A DNA stretch of 64,000 nucleotides from Lunularia cruciata. Its lineage: Eukaryota; Streptophyta; Marchantiopsida; Lunulariales; Lunulariaceae. Shown piece by piece: positions 11,210 to 24,700 of the stretch. Position 1 is the stretch's first letter. Each line of letters begins with the position of its first letter. A program made the translations under genes and the position numbers. Below the pieces are notes generated by a model. The model ran no database searches and was not told the DNA's origin. It was given only the letters and a program-made list of their open reading frames with translations. The DNA lies in assembly GCA_948567375.1 (NCBI GenBank), contig OX419762.1, forward strand, positions 51,441,034 through 51,505,033, in the 5' to 3' direction.

Positions 11210-12234
11210 GGTCTCTCCTGGAGAACTGGGGCCCCAGGAGGGTTAATTCCTGATCAGCGATATTTCCTGATTACGATAGATTAGCTATCTCGTTTAGCTA
11301 TCTGATCAATTACTCCTTCACTTGCGACTTGCTTCGTATGTGAATTGTAACTGAGGAAATCAAAGTTGCTAAACCTAAGTGCATACAATTAGCGAACTTC
11401 ATCTCTTTCATTTAACCATTGGTATGGGCTGTTTTGTGTGTTTAGAACAGCTTTTACTTGTATTCCTTAACCCCTTTTCATGATTGACACAATCGCAAAA
11501 AATTTCTGTTACAAGGATGTTCTTATTTTGGAACATTAGAGCACCTTGTTAAAATTGTACTTAAGCAGAGTTGCATTGATTATTGACTTGCATTCTATGT
11601 GATCCTAATAAAATTGGTTGGTCGTTTCTTTCTCTAGTTACTTATACTCATGGAATATGCTTAGGTGAAGTGAATTACACCCACGAAAGAATCAGAAGGC
11701 TTCTCCGAAAAGGAATACCCTAAACTACAACATGCAAACTATGACTTAGAGAAGAAAACTTCATCGACGCTTCTGCAATTATTTGGTATAAATCATATGT
11801 ACATCCTATCTGGAAAACGTAAACGATGGTGGTTGGAGAATCGATATAGATCAAAATTCTGTCAAGGGTGGTTCCATTTCAGATATTCAACTCTAAGTTG
11901 GTTCCACAAATTCAGTTACACTGTAATATCATCCCGCTGGAAATGCTCGGAGAGACTCACAGAAACTTTTAAAACAATTTCCATCTCCGGATTTATAGAC
12001 TTCCCGATATGATGTGGCTTCCATTACGAGCAACTTCACACATTCGAAGGCGATTCAACCCTTTCAACATGTTCCCATCCCGTCTAACTGAGATTGATGG
12101 AGCTTCTTTGGGAACTCGATCCTAATCAGTATTCAATGAGCTACTGGTAATCAGAACTCAACTTCAAACGCAGAGATTGAGAGATATGATATCGCAGTTC
12201 GATACAGCGGTCTTATGTACTTCCATATATAGGT
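11210..12234. other. intergenic, nothing recognised
   Basis: No coding domain, RNA gene or repeat was recognised. Open frames here are short and unsupported. Confidence 0.5.
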
Positions 12235-12319
12235 AAACGAGAACAGATGCCGTTCTGGGAACGGGTTATCCAGAACGCATGAGCATGAGGTGCAAATGAT
12301 CAATAAGCAAGATGTACAT

Positions 12320-12503
12320 AATTGACAATGCTAGAATAGTGAGAAATCCATAAGGTAGAATGCATCAAAGGTAACTTGGAAGTAAAGGCATAATTGAAAC
12401 AAATTGAGAATAATTGACAATGCTAGAATAGTGAAAAATCCATAAGGTAGAATGCATCAAATGTAACTTGAAGTAAAGGCATAATTGAAACAAATTGAGA
12501 ATA
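12320..12503 (+). repeat. 92-bp tandem duplication inside cluster 1
   Basis: The block starting AATTGACAATGCTAGAATAG occurs at 12320 and again at 12412 with few differences. The equivalent block in the RVB1 introns is single. Confidence 0.85.
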
Positions 12504-12661
12504 ACATATGGCTAACAGACTAATAAACCGCCATGAAATCGAGAACTCTATGCAAACAACAGCAAGAAATAGGTGCCGCTACGTAAATGACTGCCATGTG
12601 AACGACATGAAGTGCATGAACGACAAAAATAAAAAACGTGGGATGGAGTCGAGTAGGAACA

Positions 12662-12779
12662 CTGTATACACCAGAGGTCCCATGAATCAGGCAAAGAGCG
12701 AAGGAAAAATAATAGAGAAGGTGTATACACCAGAGGTCCCATGAATCAGGCAAAGAGCGAAGGAAAAATAATAGAGAAG
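12662..12779 (+). repeat. 59-bp tandem duplication inside cluster 1
   Basis: Two nearly identical units containing GTATACACCAGAGGTCCCAT lie head to tail. The near-identity implies a recent duplication. Confidence 0.9.
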
Positions 12780-12882
12780 GAATTAGCTGGGAATGGAGGA
12801 GTGGAACAATACTAGAGCTATAGGATGGTGTGGCTGCAGAAACCTGTCGAAGTGTAACAGGGTAACGAGAGCGAAGCGAAAA

Positions 12883-12933
12883 AGGACAAGATATAAAGTA
12901 TATCGCAACAAGCGCTATGGACGCTTGAGTCCT
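12883..12933 (+). other. module B, copy 1: three-helix fold
   Basis: AGGAC (12883-12887) pairs with GTCCT (12929-12933). Inside are a perfect hairpin GATATA-AAG-TATATC (12890-12904) and a second hairpin CAAGCG-CTATGGA-CGCTTG (12909-12927). All three stems are fully paired. The strand shown is arbitrary. Confidence 0.75.
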
Positions 12934-14290
12934 GAGACACTAAACAGCAAAGGGGAAGCAGAGGGTGGCCATAGTAAACCTTCACGAAAACACCTGCGAC
13001 TTCATCAGTGCCTCACGCAGTGCCGAAGTAGCTGTGCAATTGTCAATACCCCTCATACCGAGGGGTATGGAGTGTACTTCCATATATGTTCAATATGGCT
13101 TAGAACAAGGCACATATAACATCCATGCTGAAGTTTTGAAGATACATATGTGGAAGAATTCGGACGGTGACATGCAACTTCCAACATTATGTAGTCCACA
13201 GATCCTTATTACATAACTGACGCAGAGAACTTTCTAATCGTTGAAGTTGGTCACTATCAGATGCTTTGTGTGCTTAGATATATAGGAAATGAGAGCAGAA
13301 GCCGTTCGAAGAACGAGGGATCCAGAACCCACAAAGTGCAAATGAAATGCAAGCACGAGCGTGTGCAAATGGAAATGAATTGCATCTATACGAAGTAAAG
13401 ACATATGGGAAATGAGAGCAGAAGCTGTTCGAAGGACGGGAGATACAGAACCCACTAAGTGCATATGAAGTGCAAATGAAATATAAGCATGAAAGTGCGC
13501 AAATCGAAAAATGAATAGCAACTCAGGAAATGGAAATTAAGTGAAACTGACAATATGAAGGTAAGCCGAAGTAAAAGACATAATTGAGACATCTCATGAC
13601 TAACACCTGCAAAGAACTAGTATACGTCCTGTGACCACAAGCATGAGTAACATCTGCAGAGAACTAGTACACATCGTGTAATAACAAGCAAGACGCGACC
13701 GATTAAGAACCCTAAATAGAATGTCGGGTAGGAACCATGAACCAGAGAAACATCGAGCTAAGAGTAATATACAAAGCATTAGTTGAGGATGGGTGGAATG
13801 GAGTGAAGCGTGAGAGGACTGGATACGAGGAAATGAGAGCAGAAGCCGTTCGAGGAACGGGAGATCCGGAACTCATCAAGTGCATATGTAGTGCAGTTAA
13901 ATTGGCAATGAAATGATATGTGCAAATCGAGATAGTATTGAATCCGTAAATGAGATTAAGTGAATCTAACAAATCGAATGTAAACTGAAGTAGCATAATA
14001 GCAACATATCGAGAGCAACACATGTATGTATAGAACTAGTAAGCATCGTATAATCGGTAACAGCTAAGTAACGCGAGAATCGAGAATCATAATACATCGG
14101 GGTAATCGACCACCTACAAGCAAAACATGAACGATTGAAGTAATCTGAAATCGGGAGGTAGGGAGTTCTGAAGTCGGGCAGGAACCTTGAAACTGAAAGT
14201 CGTGTAGGAACCATGAAACAGTCAACCATCGAGCTAGTAGTAATAGAACGAGAATTAGTGGAGGATGGGTGGAGTGGAGCGAAGTGGGAG

Positions 14291-14337
14291 AGGACTCGAT
14301 ATGGATATCACAGCATGCGCTATGAACGCATTAGTCC
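14291..14337 (+). other. module B, copy 2
   Basis: The outer stem is AGGACT with AGTCC. The first hairpin is the shortened palindrome GATAT-GG-ATATC (14298-14309). The second is CATGCG-CTATGAA-CGCATT, with one mismatch at its base. Confidence 0.7.
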
Positions 14338-15348
14338 CAAGACGCTAAACACTGAAGGAAGCAGAAAAGCGGTCATAGTAAGCATCCCCGAAAGCACAAA
14401 CGACTTAATCAGTGCCTAACGCAGTGCCGAAGTACATGGCGAATGCCAGTACCCCTCGTGATGAGTTTCTATTCAAAAGCTCATGAGTGCTAAGGCAACT
14501 CGGGTCCTTCCAAAAGTGCCGCTCAAAAATGGTAGCAGTGAGAAGTAAAGAAAGCGCTGGGACATATGCAGAAACCAGCAAGGCAGTGTAGGACCATCTG
14601 TACAGCCTGTAAAGCCGAACGCAATATGGTAGAAATTGGAAGGAAATGCAGAATAGAAACCATGTACAAGGAAAGGTTGCATAATCGGGAGCACGAGCAA
14701 GGAAAGGATTCGATACGCACCTTTGTAATACCTGAAATAAAACATCGATTAGTAGAGAAGCAAGCAAACAGAGCAGAACTGCAAGATGGGTAATGAGCAT
14801 GGAGCTTACTTATATAGCAAAATAGCATGAGCTTGTATGTTCAGATATATATAGGTATCCCCAAGAATTGTAACATGTACACTGTGGTTTGAATCGTAAC
14901 GGGCTCCAGTGGTCTAAGGAGTGACATTCCTCCCAATCCCAGGTACTTCTACCCATTCTGAGAAAGAGGGGAGTAACTAATCCACCGTTTCGAAGCACCT
15001 CATATTGCTTCCTACCGTGCTTCCTAAATACGCTTCTAATAACCTGCTCCTGTAAATCAGGCAATAATTGGCCGGACTCACGACATTACTACAGTTGACT
15101 AAGACATGATCGGGTGAGCTCTCTGCCAACCTTGTTACAGTAGAACCTACAAAATTTTCGAGAAGGGGCTTAGCCTCAGATGCGCCGCTTGCTAGGTTTA
15201 AAGAAAGGATGAAGAGTTTGCTGAGGTTTCTCAGTAAAAGATGATGGAGCTTCTGCAAGTTGATGGTGGGTGCTGGGGATCTTACATGTACTCGCCTTGT
15301 CGCAATAAGTCAATTACACGACCCTGGACCCTGGAAATCCATGTTCTC

Positions 15349-18300
15349 TTATCGTGTTCCTGGAGTCTTTTGGGCATCTGGGACAGCTTCTTCGGCAGTC
15401 CAGTATGTTTTCTTGGCTAGAAGGATCTTCTCTTTCACCAAGGGACCATCCTCATGATCGTACATTTTGGTTTCCCATCGCATTCCGTTAGCGATCTTAG
15501 CTACTCTGTTGAGGACATCCACGTCGTCCCGGATGATACTAACTCCTTCAGGACGCAAAATCCGATCCATCTCCAGTAGTAGGTCATCCACCTCACACCT
15601 GCGATAGACGTTCAGGTTCCATCAATGTTTGTTTCAAAATTTCGAATAAGCAGTAGTGGAACATCTGGAACCCCTAGCTGCATTTCATCCTAAACCAGAT
15701 GTGAATTTCGTGCACGCTATCTTCTGAAAATCGCCGCGAAGCCAAGTAAACAAAGAAGGTTGGAGTAACTTGATGTCTGTTAAGAGGAATCAAGTTCTCA
15801 AAATTTTACTACCAATCACCTTGTCCTCGCCAAAATGAGAAACCCGAAACCAGTACCTTTGCCGCATCTAAACCATAATTGTCATATCCGTGTCTTGATC
15901 GACACACATATACATGTGCTGAGCCAGCCTGTCGTTGCCTAGATTCGAAGTTGTGCAAAGTTTGGTTCCAACGGAGAAGAGAAAATAAAATACCTGTCCT
16001 GGTACATGCTGAAGATACCACTTGCGTGAATGAGGTCGTAAGTCCTGGGGTAAGTCGAGAAGGCCTCGCACCTGCGCCAGCGGATGTTCATTAGATATAT
16101 CGTCCGAACTTGATACACTCTCGTCCGACTCACTACTTAAAACACTAGTTTGGCAAACTTGCGGGAGCATCCTATTTGAAGACTGGCTCAGGGAAGTGAA
16201 CTGAAGATAACTGCATACGATCTTTATGCAACTTCAGAGCAGATCTTGTGAGCAGATATATCCTACGTGTTGACAATGCAAATTGAGGATCTCAAAACGA
16301 ATTCCACGAATTTATATGACAGGGTTACTTTTAGGACTGCATCGAGTATGTCAATTTTATTCTGGATTCGTCAACGTCACCTGCTTTCCACTCCATACAC
16401 AGAGTTCCGAGGCCATATTACCGAATCTATTGACTCGGAAACACAGATTTGTTCTATCGTCAAGTAAGTGAGAAAATGAGGTTCAAATTTTGTAAAAGCA
16501 TACCAGTCTTGGTAGCTTCCGATCAGCCCTCGTTCATAGACTACACCCAAACTGTTCACAGCTGCATCTGGTAGAACCGCGTTCATGACCCATACTAGAT
16601 CAAATGCAAGAGCTGCAGCGAAGCCACCGAAACCAGCATTCATGTCCATTATGTTCCTGTACTTCCCTTGGCCAAGGGGAGATATGATCTTCTTGTAGTG
16701 GGCCACTCTTTGAGCCCATAATTCTGTGTCTGCATTGTAGGTTTCTGCGGTCACACCCGGGATGGAGCCACTCAAAATCCTAGGCGGTACAGCCTTGAGT
16801 CGATCGGGCCACTTCGCCAGAGGACCACCTCCAGCAACTTCTTCTGAGTCTTCCACATCTGGAAGAGGTGTGATGCAGGTTTCCATCTTCCGATACCTGT
16901 GAAGAAAGAACAGGGATGAGAAATTTTTTCTCATGTCTTTACACATAGGAGCTGCCTTTCGGGTAGATTTACCACCTTGACACAAAGCCCTTCATTTCCG
17001 CTATTCGGATCTAAAGTGTTGCCTGTATGATTCACGCGTAGTGAAAAGAACGGAAAACCAAGGCAAGGAGAAAAACCCAGAGCTTCCCCACGAAAGAGTT
17101 ATCAAGTTGACATACCATGCAGTATCTGGATTTTCTCCAGTGCAAATATGAGGCAACGGATGAGTCCTCTTGGTTTCTTTGCACTTATTGTGGTTCCATG
17201 GCTTTTGCCAGATAGCAAGATCTCCTTTCTCGAATACCTTCTCCCAGCACAACGTTTTGGCAAGAGCTTCAATTTTATCCTGCTCAGAATTGAGGTCTTC
17301 CTGACTTCTTTGCCAGCCTTTGTAGTGCACCTTCCAGTTGATTGGCGGACCAGATAAGATCCAGTAACCTCCAGGCCTCAATACTCGATCCACCTCAATC
17401 AGATTGGTGCCATCTAAAATCACATCCCAGATCGGTGCCATGTTAGAAACCTCAAAAAATCCTTGTAACGATGAAAAATGACGTATCCTGGTGATTGTGA
17501 TAAGGATGTTGTGAATTCCAGTATACTTACTGTAATCTGCCCACGGAATCAAGCATCGAGAGCAGTGAGCCATGTCAAAAGCACGAGCGGGGTATGGAAG
17601 ACGCTTGGATGCCATTACTCCGATCATGGCTGGAACTCCACGCTCCAGAGCAAACTGCACTTGAGCTTCATGCGAGTCTCTTGGAGCGAATGACATCGCT
17701 AGAATATTCCTTTTGATCAAATATCCTCCCCAACTTGCTACCTGTACCCCATACACATAAGAAATGAGGTTATGTCCTTCGATAATCTAGGGAAATAATT
17801 GCACAATTTTGAGTAAACATCAAAGCAATCACGCCATGCGCATGAGGCAGGACAGAGATATACCCCACAACCGGTGTCCAGAGCCGTTCGAATGTTGCCA
17901 CCCTGGAGATTGATAAGATCATCAATGTTGTTAATGTATTGACCAGCGCCTTTGGGAAACATGGTACCACCTCCTGGAAAGTGAAATTTGTCTCCCTCAT
18001 ACTGAATCCAATTTTGGATGGCCTTCTCCACTGTCAACTCCTTGTGAGGTACATTCACATACCAGGCATACTCCAGACTCTTCGGCCATGGAAGAGGGTT
18101 TGTGTATTTCGGTGGTGCAGGAATCAGGCATTTGAGTAGCTCGTCTTTTGCTGGACAGTGTCTCTCCCGGTATATAAGCCTCTCCCTCGGGTACTTGAGA
18201 GATCTTTGAGACAGCAGAGTATCTTCACACGGAGTGTACTCGCTATACTTGGTTTCACAAGGCTCGTAAATCTTCACTGCCGTAGAAACATCTTCCACCG

Positions 18301-18532
18301 ATCCATGGTGCGTACTAAAATCCAAAGACTTGGTGGCACATGCTGTGGTGACCTCAGAGCTGGGCTTCAGCTCCGCTCGGGCAACTGCTCTCCCATTACT
18401 ATCTCCCTGCCATTCGCCCAAAAAGTAGAAAGTAGCACAAAGTAAGGCTGTGGCCAGTGCCCAGGTCGCTTTCACCTTCCGTCCCTCCAGAGACTGCATC
18501 AGCTTCGGAGAATTTGGTTTTTCCTTACCCAT
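15349..18532 (-). CDS. PMT-type putative S-adenosylmethionine methyltransferase (QUASIMODO2-like family)
   Basis: Six coding exons, read downward: 18532-17864, 17741-17531, 17413-17116, 16896-16504, 16071-15994 and 15598-15349. All introns are GT-AG and the join gives 632 codons in frame. Residues 22-39 form one membrane span after a short basic N-terminus, as in type II Golgi proteins. The two halves of the family domain are visible: RTALDTGCG (ending residue 223) then VASWGGYL, with [12 protein letters not shown] and [17 protein letters not shown], and later [16 protein letters not shown] with [16 protein letters not shown] and [10 protein letters not shown]. Relatives act in the Golgi and are tied to homogalacturonan methylation; the substrate is inferred. 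An AG acceptor at 18534-18535, one base before the ATG, suggests a 5' UTR intron whose donor I did not place. Closest look is to the PMT2/PMT8 branch, but I give no symbol. Confidence 0.95.
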
Positions 18533-18539
18533 CCTGAAA

Positions 18540-21500
18540 AATGCCCCAAGGTTGGTTAAGCTCTTGCAAGCCGCAACAAAACTCTAATACCAGACACTGA
18601 AGCTCAAGGGAAAGTTCAGTGAAACAGAGGAAACTGTCAAAATCTCTCTAATCCAAACACTGAATTAGAAAATGAAAAAATCTGTCGACAGCAGAGGAGA
18701 TGTCCACCAAACGAGCTGAACAACAAATTCTTCAACTGAAATTTGCGGGCCCTGGGGTTAGACTAATGACTCCTAACAACCCCAGTGTAATCGTCCTGGG
18801 CTTATAAACAGTGTGCAACTACAGTGCAATTAAGGATACAATTAAGGATAGAATGCCATTCCAGTAGAATCTAGCTTGTAGATATTCCCCACACCAACTG
18901 CTTCGTACGAGGGAATCCGGACATAAGCATCTACAGTGGATGGAGCGGATTAGGTGGTTGTCCTAATATGTCGAAGAACACGACGCAATTAATTGCGAGT
19001 ATTCGTTCTTGAAGCCGCTGTGTACTCATCTCTTTAAAGGGCAACAACTTTAATTTTATTCCAGCAGATTAGATGCTAACCACTAAGTCTCAAACTGCTC
19101 CCTGCCTGTCCCATGCAGAACAATGTGCGAACTTAGCTCATAGACTCGTGGGTAGAATTGTAGCTTGCTTCGTTGTGATGGGTATCAATTAGATCAGCGT
19201 CCCCCGGAGAGCTACTCGTCGAGTAGCTACAACATCTAGAACTTGAACTGATGGAGAGAATTCAGAGGTAACGAAACCGCGATTTTTGATTGAAATCAAG
19301 GGGACTTTGTATTGTTGTTAGATGATAGGTGGGCAATCTAGTGCAATAACATACTTCGCTTCTAGAGCCCGGACCCAGAATGAATGACAGAGCGTTTGGA
19401 TAAAGCTGAAACTTCTGGGAGGTACTTGGGCATCTAGTACTCTTGTGAACTTTTATTCGCTAATCCAATCCAAGACCGCAGTATTCCTCATCCAGACATG
19501 TATGCATGCTGAAACGCCTCTGTGGGCACTGCAGACGCTGACTTGACTTCAATAACGTTGGCACCCGAGAGACGAAACTACATTGGATTGAAGTTCTGGA
19601 CTCAAACTTTGCTCAAAGAACTGCGTTGCGAAAAGCCTTCTTATCCTTCAGAGCCTTTCCACATTTCCCCTTCGCTCACCTACTAGCCCGCACCAGTCAT
19701 GCAAGTATGTCAAGCTAACCCGTAACAGTAGTTATTCCATTTCGGAACTATCTAGGCCTAGAAGCAGAGTGGGAGTCCAAAATCTTCCAGTGTTTTCAAC
19801 AAGTTTTGTACGTATGATACCCCTTATCTGTGGGCATGCTTGCAACTCCTAGTCGACAAAATTAAGATCAGTGCAGTGCAAAACGTCCAGTTTCATGAAA
19901 AACCATAGATACATTAAACTTCAAGACTCAAGCATAAGACGCCATTTCCTGGAGGGAAGAAATGCACATTGTACCCGAGACAATTTGAGTGTACAGACTA
20001 CGAGGTGGGTCTAACCGGGGCAGACAGATCGCTGAAACTTCGCTCATGCGCGGCCAACTTCAAATCAAGCTCTCCTCTTGCGCGCTGACTCGGAAATCAC
20101 AACTCCATAGCTGACGTTCCCCACCCAGCGCTCGCTCCTCAGCTCAGATTGGAGCAGCAGCAACGACAGCGATGATGGTCGTGCATGTGCACCGGGACTG
20201 GACTCCTGGAGAAATTTCCACACTCTTTTAGAACGAGAGAAAGTATACTCCAGAAGGCCGGTGAGGATCCATGCCAAATTGCCTGAGCGATCAAGTCAAG
20301 AGGCAGGAATTGCAGCGGTAGATGCGGGGTAGTGGTGACCAGCTGAGTGCCGGTGATCAAACTCCCCGTAGAGCGGAGGAACGAAAGGATCCTACAACAC
20401 AAAATGAAGAAGAAGAAAAAGCGAAAGGTCCATCGAAGATTACATTGGTGGGTCCTTTAGTCTCGGCTCAGCTACAAAGGACCGTCACTACCATAGTCCA
20501 GCAGCAACAGAAGAAGCACTTCTTTCCGCCTCTAACATCGCCCTGCGGAACCACTGACTCTGCGCGGAATTCTACTCTGCTGCTGCGGCTCTATATCACT
20601 CACAGTAGGAGAAATAAAGAAGTAACTTTTCTGAAGTGAACCCACTTTTCTCCTTCCGACGTCTCTTAGCCACTGCAAATCAGAACTCCTGTCCCATCAA
20701 TTTCACTCTCTCGTTCTGTCAGCACCGCGCCCTCCGCTCCTCATGATTCCCCCTTCTACTCTCTTTTCCTTATTTTGGAGACGAAGCTCTTCTTCTCACG
20801 CCTGTCGTCTTTCACCAACCGGTCTCCACATTCCCTGCCACTGTCAATCCATCACACCCGGTCATCCAGTCATCTCCCTTACGTACCTCCCTACGCTTCT
20901 GTACGTACAACGTACCTCAACATTATCCAAAGCTTCATTTGTTGCCCACTGGAAAATTCACAGTCGCACGACTCTTGATTAATCTGACGGTCAACCTAGC
21001 TCTAGTATCGCGAGGTGACAAAAAGAAGGAGATTGGGAGAAGTGGAAGGCGAGTTCAGTACCGTAGCCAGTCCTGTGAGCCATGTGAGACCGACGATAGT
21101 ACGTAGGCGGCAGACAGGTTTGGGGGTGTTGGGCCCGATACGGCACGCGGGGTCGGGGTCGGGGATACTCCGGCCTAGGAGGGGGAAGAGTAGGCTTGTC
21201 CGGAGGGAGGAACCGGGACCCCGCCTCTGTAGTCTGTACCTTTCGGTATCATGGTGCTTGGTGGGTAACGGGCATGAATGATGGAAAAAGTTACCCATCT
21301 GCCCGAGTAATGTGTACCGGTTGATCGGGCAAGAGATTTTTCGTCAGTGACCGTTGTTAGATGATAACGTCAAAGGCACTCGTCAGAGTGGTGGACGTGG
21401 TGTGAGTTACCTGCACTAATGATGGTAACCACGTAACAGATTAATCATGGAGTAGATCAGGACATCATACAATAATGCAGACTGTTCAAGTTTTGGTTGT

Positions 21501-21784
21501 CTCCATCTAGAAGTAAATTTCGAAGCTCTTCAAGCGAAGAGCTTCGAAATTATTACTCCCAACCCACTCTTTCATCATACTTTGCTGATGAACGGAACAT
21601 ACAAGCCTTCTAGCTTTCATTCTCCTTGGTTCAATCTGATGCCAAAGTCGTAACACTCGGCTAGTTGAGAAGAGCCCGCTTTCGATGGTTCGTCCTCGTA
21701 GTTGATTTTCTGCCACTTAATTTCACATTAGTTGCTAGGGGTAATTGATACACATTAACTAATCAAGGGGCAATTTGTGTTTTC
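18540..21784. other. upstream region of PMT gene and intergenic DNA
   Basis: It presumably contains the PMT promoter and a 5' UTR intron. I found no coding domain, tRNA or full transposon in this stretch. Open frames at 20322-20639 and 21015-21281 have no recognisable motif. A perfect hairpin at 21516-21551 is listed separately. Confidence 0.5.
21516..21551. repeat. perfect 16-bp inverted repeat
   Basis: AATTTCGAAGCTCTTC, loop AAGC, then the exact reverse complement. It lies about 350 bases before the LINE ORF. No long flanking similarity was seen. Confidence 0.9.
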
Positions 21785-24700
21785 CCTTTCCCCACCGGGT
21801 GGTTTTGCAGATACGGGGAGATACGGAGAGGAGCAATATGTGTTACTATCACTATTCTTGTGCTAGCCATGGCTACACTTTCCCATGTGGGGTCGCCTAG
21901 AGCAGATTGGGATACACCATGCCCAGTGTGTCACCGACGCTTTACCTCGCAAGGGGTAAAGACCCATGTGTGAAGGATGCACAAGGACTATGATTGGACC
22001 ACTTGGGATGCACACGTGAAACGAGCGACCACATCGACAGCAGTGACACTCGGGATTACGCACGCTTCTTCTATACCTTCGTTGATCGTTCCAGGGATAT
22101 CGATCGAGTCGTAAGAGTGGTTAGCTTCTCAAGCGGGTTGCATTTTGGGGTTATTTGAGACTAGTTTTCCATGTCCATGTTTATTCCATAGGCTACCCAG
22201 CACACTCCATGATGAGGCTAGACAGGCTTTTCGCCTACCACTGGATCGTTTGGCACGTGATCCATTGGACGAGTTAGCATGGTTCCTATTCCTCCTACTC
22301 CCTTGATGGTATCTTCGTTATGCTAGAGGGGGACGTGCGGGGCATAGAGAGGTGGCGGCTAGATTTCATCGATTTTGAGTGGGGGATTGGCAGCCCTTCA
22401 GGAGGAGTTTGTTAGGGCTACACGATTTAGGAGACAAGCATCGCCACAGGATACCACAGATTCTACTCAATTACAACGATGTAGGACATTGGGTCAGGCG
22501 AGAAAGTTTAGTAGAGCAGCACGAGCGCTACACCCTTTGTCTATAGCGAGTCTTACTGATGAGACCATCTCTTCCTTACGCTCATTGCATCCTATAGCAG
22601 TAGAGGGACTACCACTAGAGGTCTTAGATTATCAGCCTGAGCAGCCTTTATGTCTTGATAGGTCGCTATTTGCACAAGCATTGTGTACTGCCCCTCGCCT
22701 TTCCTCAGGAGGCTTGTCAAGGATGGTTTATGAGCACCTTAGAGATTGCTTCTAGGCAAATGATCCTTCTAGTGGTTTTATCGAGTTGTTTCAGGTGGTT
22801 GCAATAGTAGCAAGAGGAGACATTCCTATGTCTGTTAGTCGGATGTTAGGTGCTAGTCAACTTCTCGCGATGGAGAAGGACATGGGAGGCATTAGACCGA
22901 TTGCTATTAGAGAGATCTTTTTGCATTTGGTCAGTCGTACTATTGTCCTTCAGCATCATTCTCACTTTCGACAACACCTTAGTCCATATCAGTTTGGAGT
23001 AGCTACACCTGGAGGATGTGAGGCTATATCTCTAGGCATTAGAGCACTCCTAGATATTCATCCGGAGTGGGTCGTCCTACAGGTGGATGTTGAGAACGCT
23101 TTTAATAGCATCTCACATGCATCCATCTTTAGAGAGCTTAGGGAAGCTGGTGGATCCTTGGCGAGTCTCATTCCTTGTGTGCGGTCTTTTTATGGCTCTC
23201 TTGCTTCCCTTTACTACCAACATGGTGGTTCACAGGAAGGAGTCACCGTCTTGGAGTTAGTTGTTGGTACACGTCAGGGAGATCCTTTGAGGGGGCCCTT
23301 ATTTGCCATGGCTCACTTTAGAGCTCTCCTATCTACTACTTTGGCCATACCAGGTTGTGTATTTCCCTCCTTGGCAGATGATACACACATCGTAGGCCCT
23401 ATAGATTAGATTAGGCAAGCCTTTGACTACTTGACTACCGAGCTACATCTAGTAGGCTTGAGAGTCAAGGTGTCAAAGTGTAGGGCATGGTCCCCTTTAG
23501 GTATCCCTCCCCACCTTGAGCTTCCAGAGGGGTGTATCACATCCACAGATGGACTTCGTGTTCTTGGAGTGCCAGTAGGATCAAAGGATTTTGTCACATG
23601 CTTCTTGGACGTTGCCCTTGCAGAGGATGTTCTCCATGTGGATGACCTTCCATTACTAGGAGATCCGCATGTGACATTTGGTATACTCTCTTCCAGTATT
23701 GCGCGTTGACCATCCTACCTCATCCGTACAGTTCCCCCCTCACCGTCCTTCCTATCACGTCTGAGAGCATTTGATAGGAGGATTATGGGAGTCTTTGGTG
23801 ATATTATTGGACCAGGGACTTTTGGAGTGTATGACAGGGGATTTGGCACGTAGACAAACGACTCTACCGATCTCATGTGGCGGGATGGCTTGCTTTCTAT
23901 GGAGGAGATGGCACCTATAGCATTTTTGGGTAGTTGGGCTCTCTCCGCACCTTACTTTCCTCTCATTTTGTGGTTGTTGATAGGCCAGTTTTGGAGACTT
24001 ATGTGACAAAGGTGGAGGGAGGATCCTTTTCTCTCCAGGTGTTATTGCGGCAGACAAGAGATAGTCTATTCCCACGAGCACGAGAAGGTTTTCCACCGTT
24101 TGCTTCACTATCGTCAGATTGGACTAGAGGTTTACAATCTTCCTTGATGGAGCGACAGTGTGAGCATTCCCTACATTCTCTCTTAGTTGACTCATCCATT
24201 CCTCAGGCTACTAGAGCATGTTTATGCTCTTGCTCCGACAAGGGTGTAGGCTCGTGAATCCTAGCTTGACCATGCATTAGGGCTTTCTGACTCGCACCGG
24301 CTACTTTCTCTACAACAATGAGGTTTTGCCTAGGTTTGGTCCACCCATCTGTATCTTCACTACTCACTTGTGAGTGTGGTTCTACACTAGATGCAGTGGC
24401 AGTCCACATGACACGGTGTCCTTTTGGGGGATAGAGGATAGCTACCCATGATGCCATAAGAGACATAGTGTTTGCTATGGCACGAGAGAATGGATACTTG
24501 GCTTGGAGGGAGCGTTCGTATGCTTTGTAGACAACACGTGTCAAGGCAGACTTATACTTGGTCCGAGATGATCAGGTGACAGTAGCGGATTTCATAATCA
24601 CGGACCCTACGTGGGATACAATTTTGGAGGGAGTGATTACCCATCCCCTGGATGGGCGGCAAGTGCAGCAGCAGGTCGCAAGGTCTCCAAGTATAGGGGC

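Larger units (their letters stand above)
12235..14800. repeat. structured-repeat cluster 1 (A and B modules)
   Basis: The cluster contains four copies of module A (GAGAGCAGAAGCCGTTC core: hairpins at 12250-12264, 13303-13315, a degenerate one at about 13415-13445, and 13846-13860). It contains two copies of module B (12883-12933 and 14291-14337). Linking blocks are shared with RVB1 introns. They include GAATGCATCAAATGTAACTTG (12450 region), GGAGTCGGGTAGGAAC-like segments, ATGAATCAGGCAAAGAGCGA, GTGTAACAGGGTAACGAGAG, and a tail with AGTGCCGAAGTA and AAAAGTGCCGCTCA. The cluster is intergenic, between the PHF5A 5' end and the PMT 3' end. Open frames occur on both strands but are not consistently conserved between copies. 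I do not recognise the family. Confidence 0.8.

Noticed and set aside
12909-12927. Module B hairpin as a tRNA anticodon arm (7-nt loop with T at the second position)
   Set aside because: No acceptor stem, no TTCRANNC box and no CCA-adjacent pairing; the enclosing AGGAC/GTCCT stem does not fit a cloverleaf.
12508-13216. Open frames in the structured repeat (for example RYGRLSPETLNSKGE, repeated at 42.8 and 47.8 kb) as a conserved protein
   Set aside because: The similarity follows from nucleotide identity between copies. Frames differ in start, length and stops, and the stem covariation is better explained by base pairing. Not excluded for an ancestral copy.
14405-14800. 131-codon minus-strand frame with hydrophobic stretches as a membrane protein
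   Set aside because: It lies in repeat sequence, the related copy at 42.9-43.2 kb does not keep the frame, and no family is recognised.
20743-21298. Overlapping open frames on both strands as a gene
   Set aside because: No domain and no splice-consistent extension; composition and overlap suggest chance frames.
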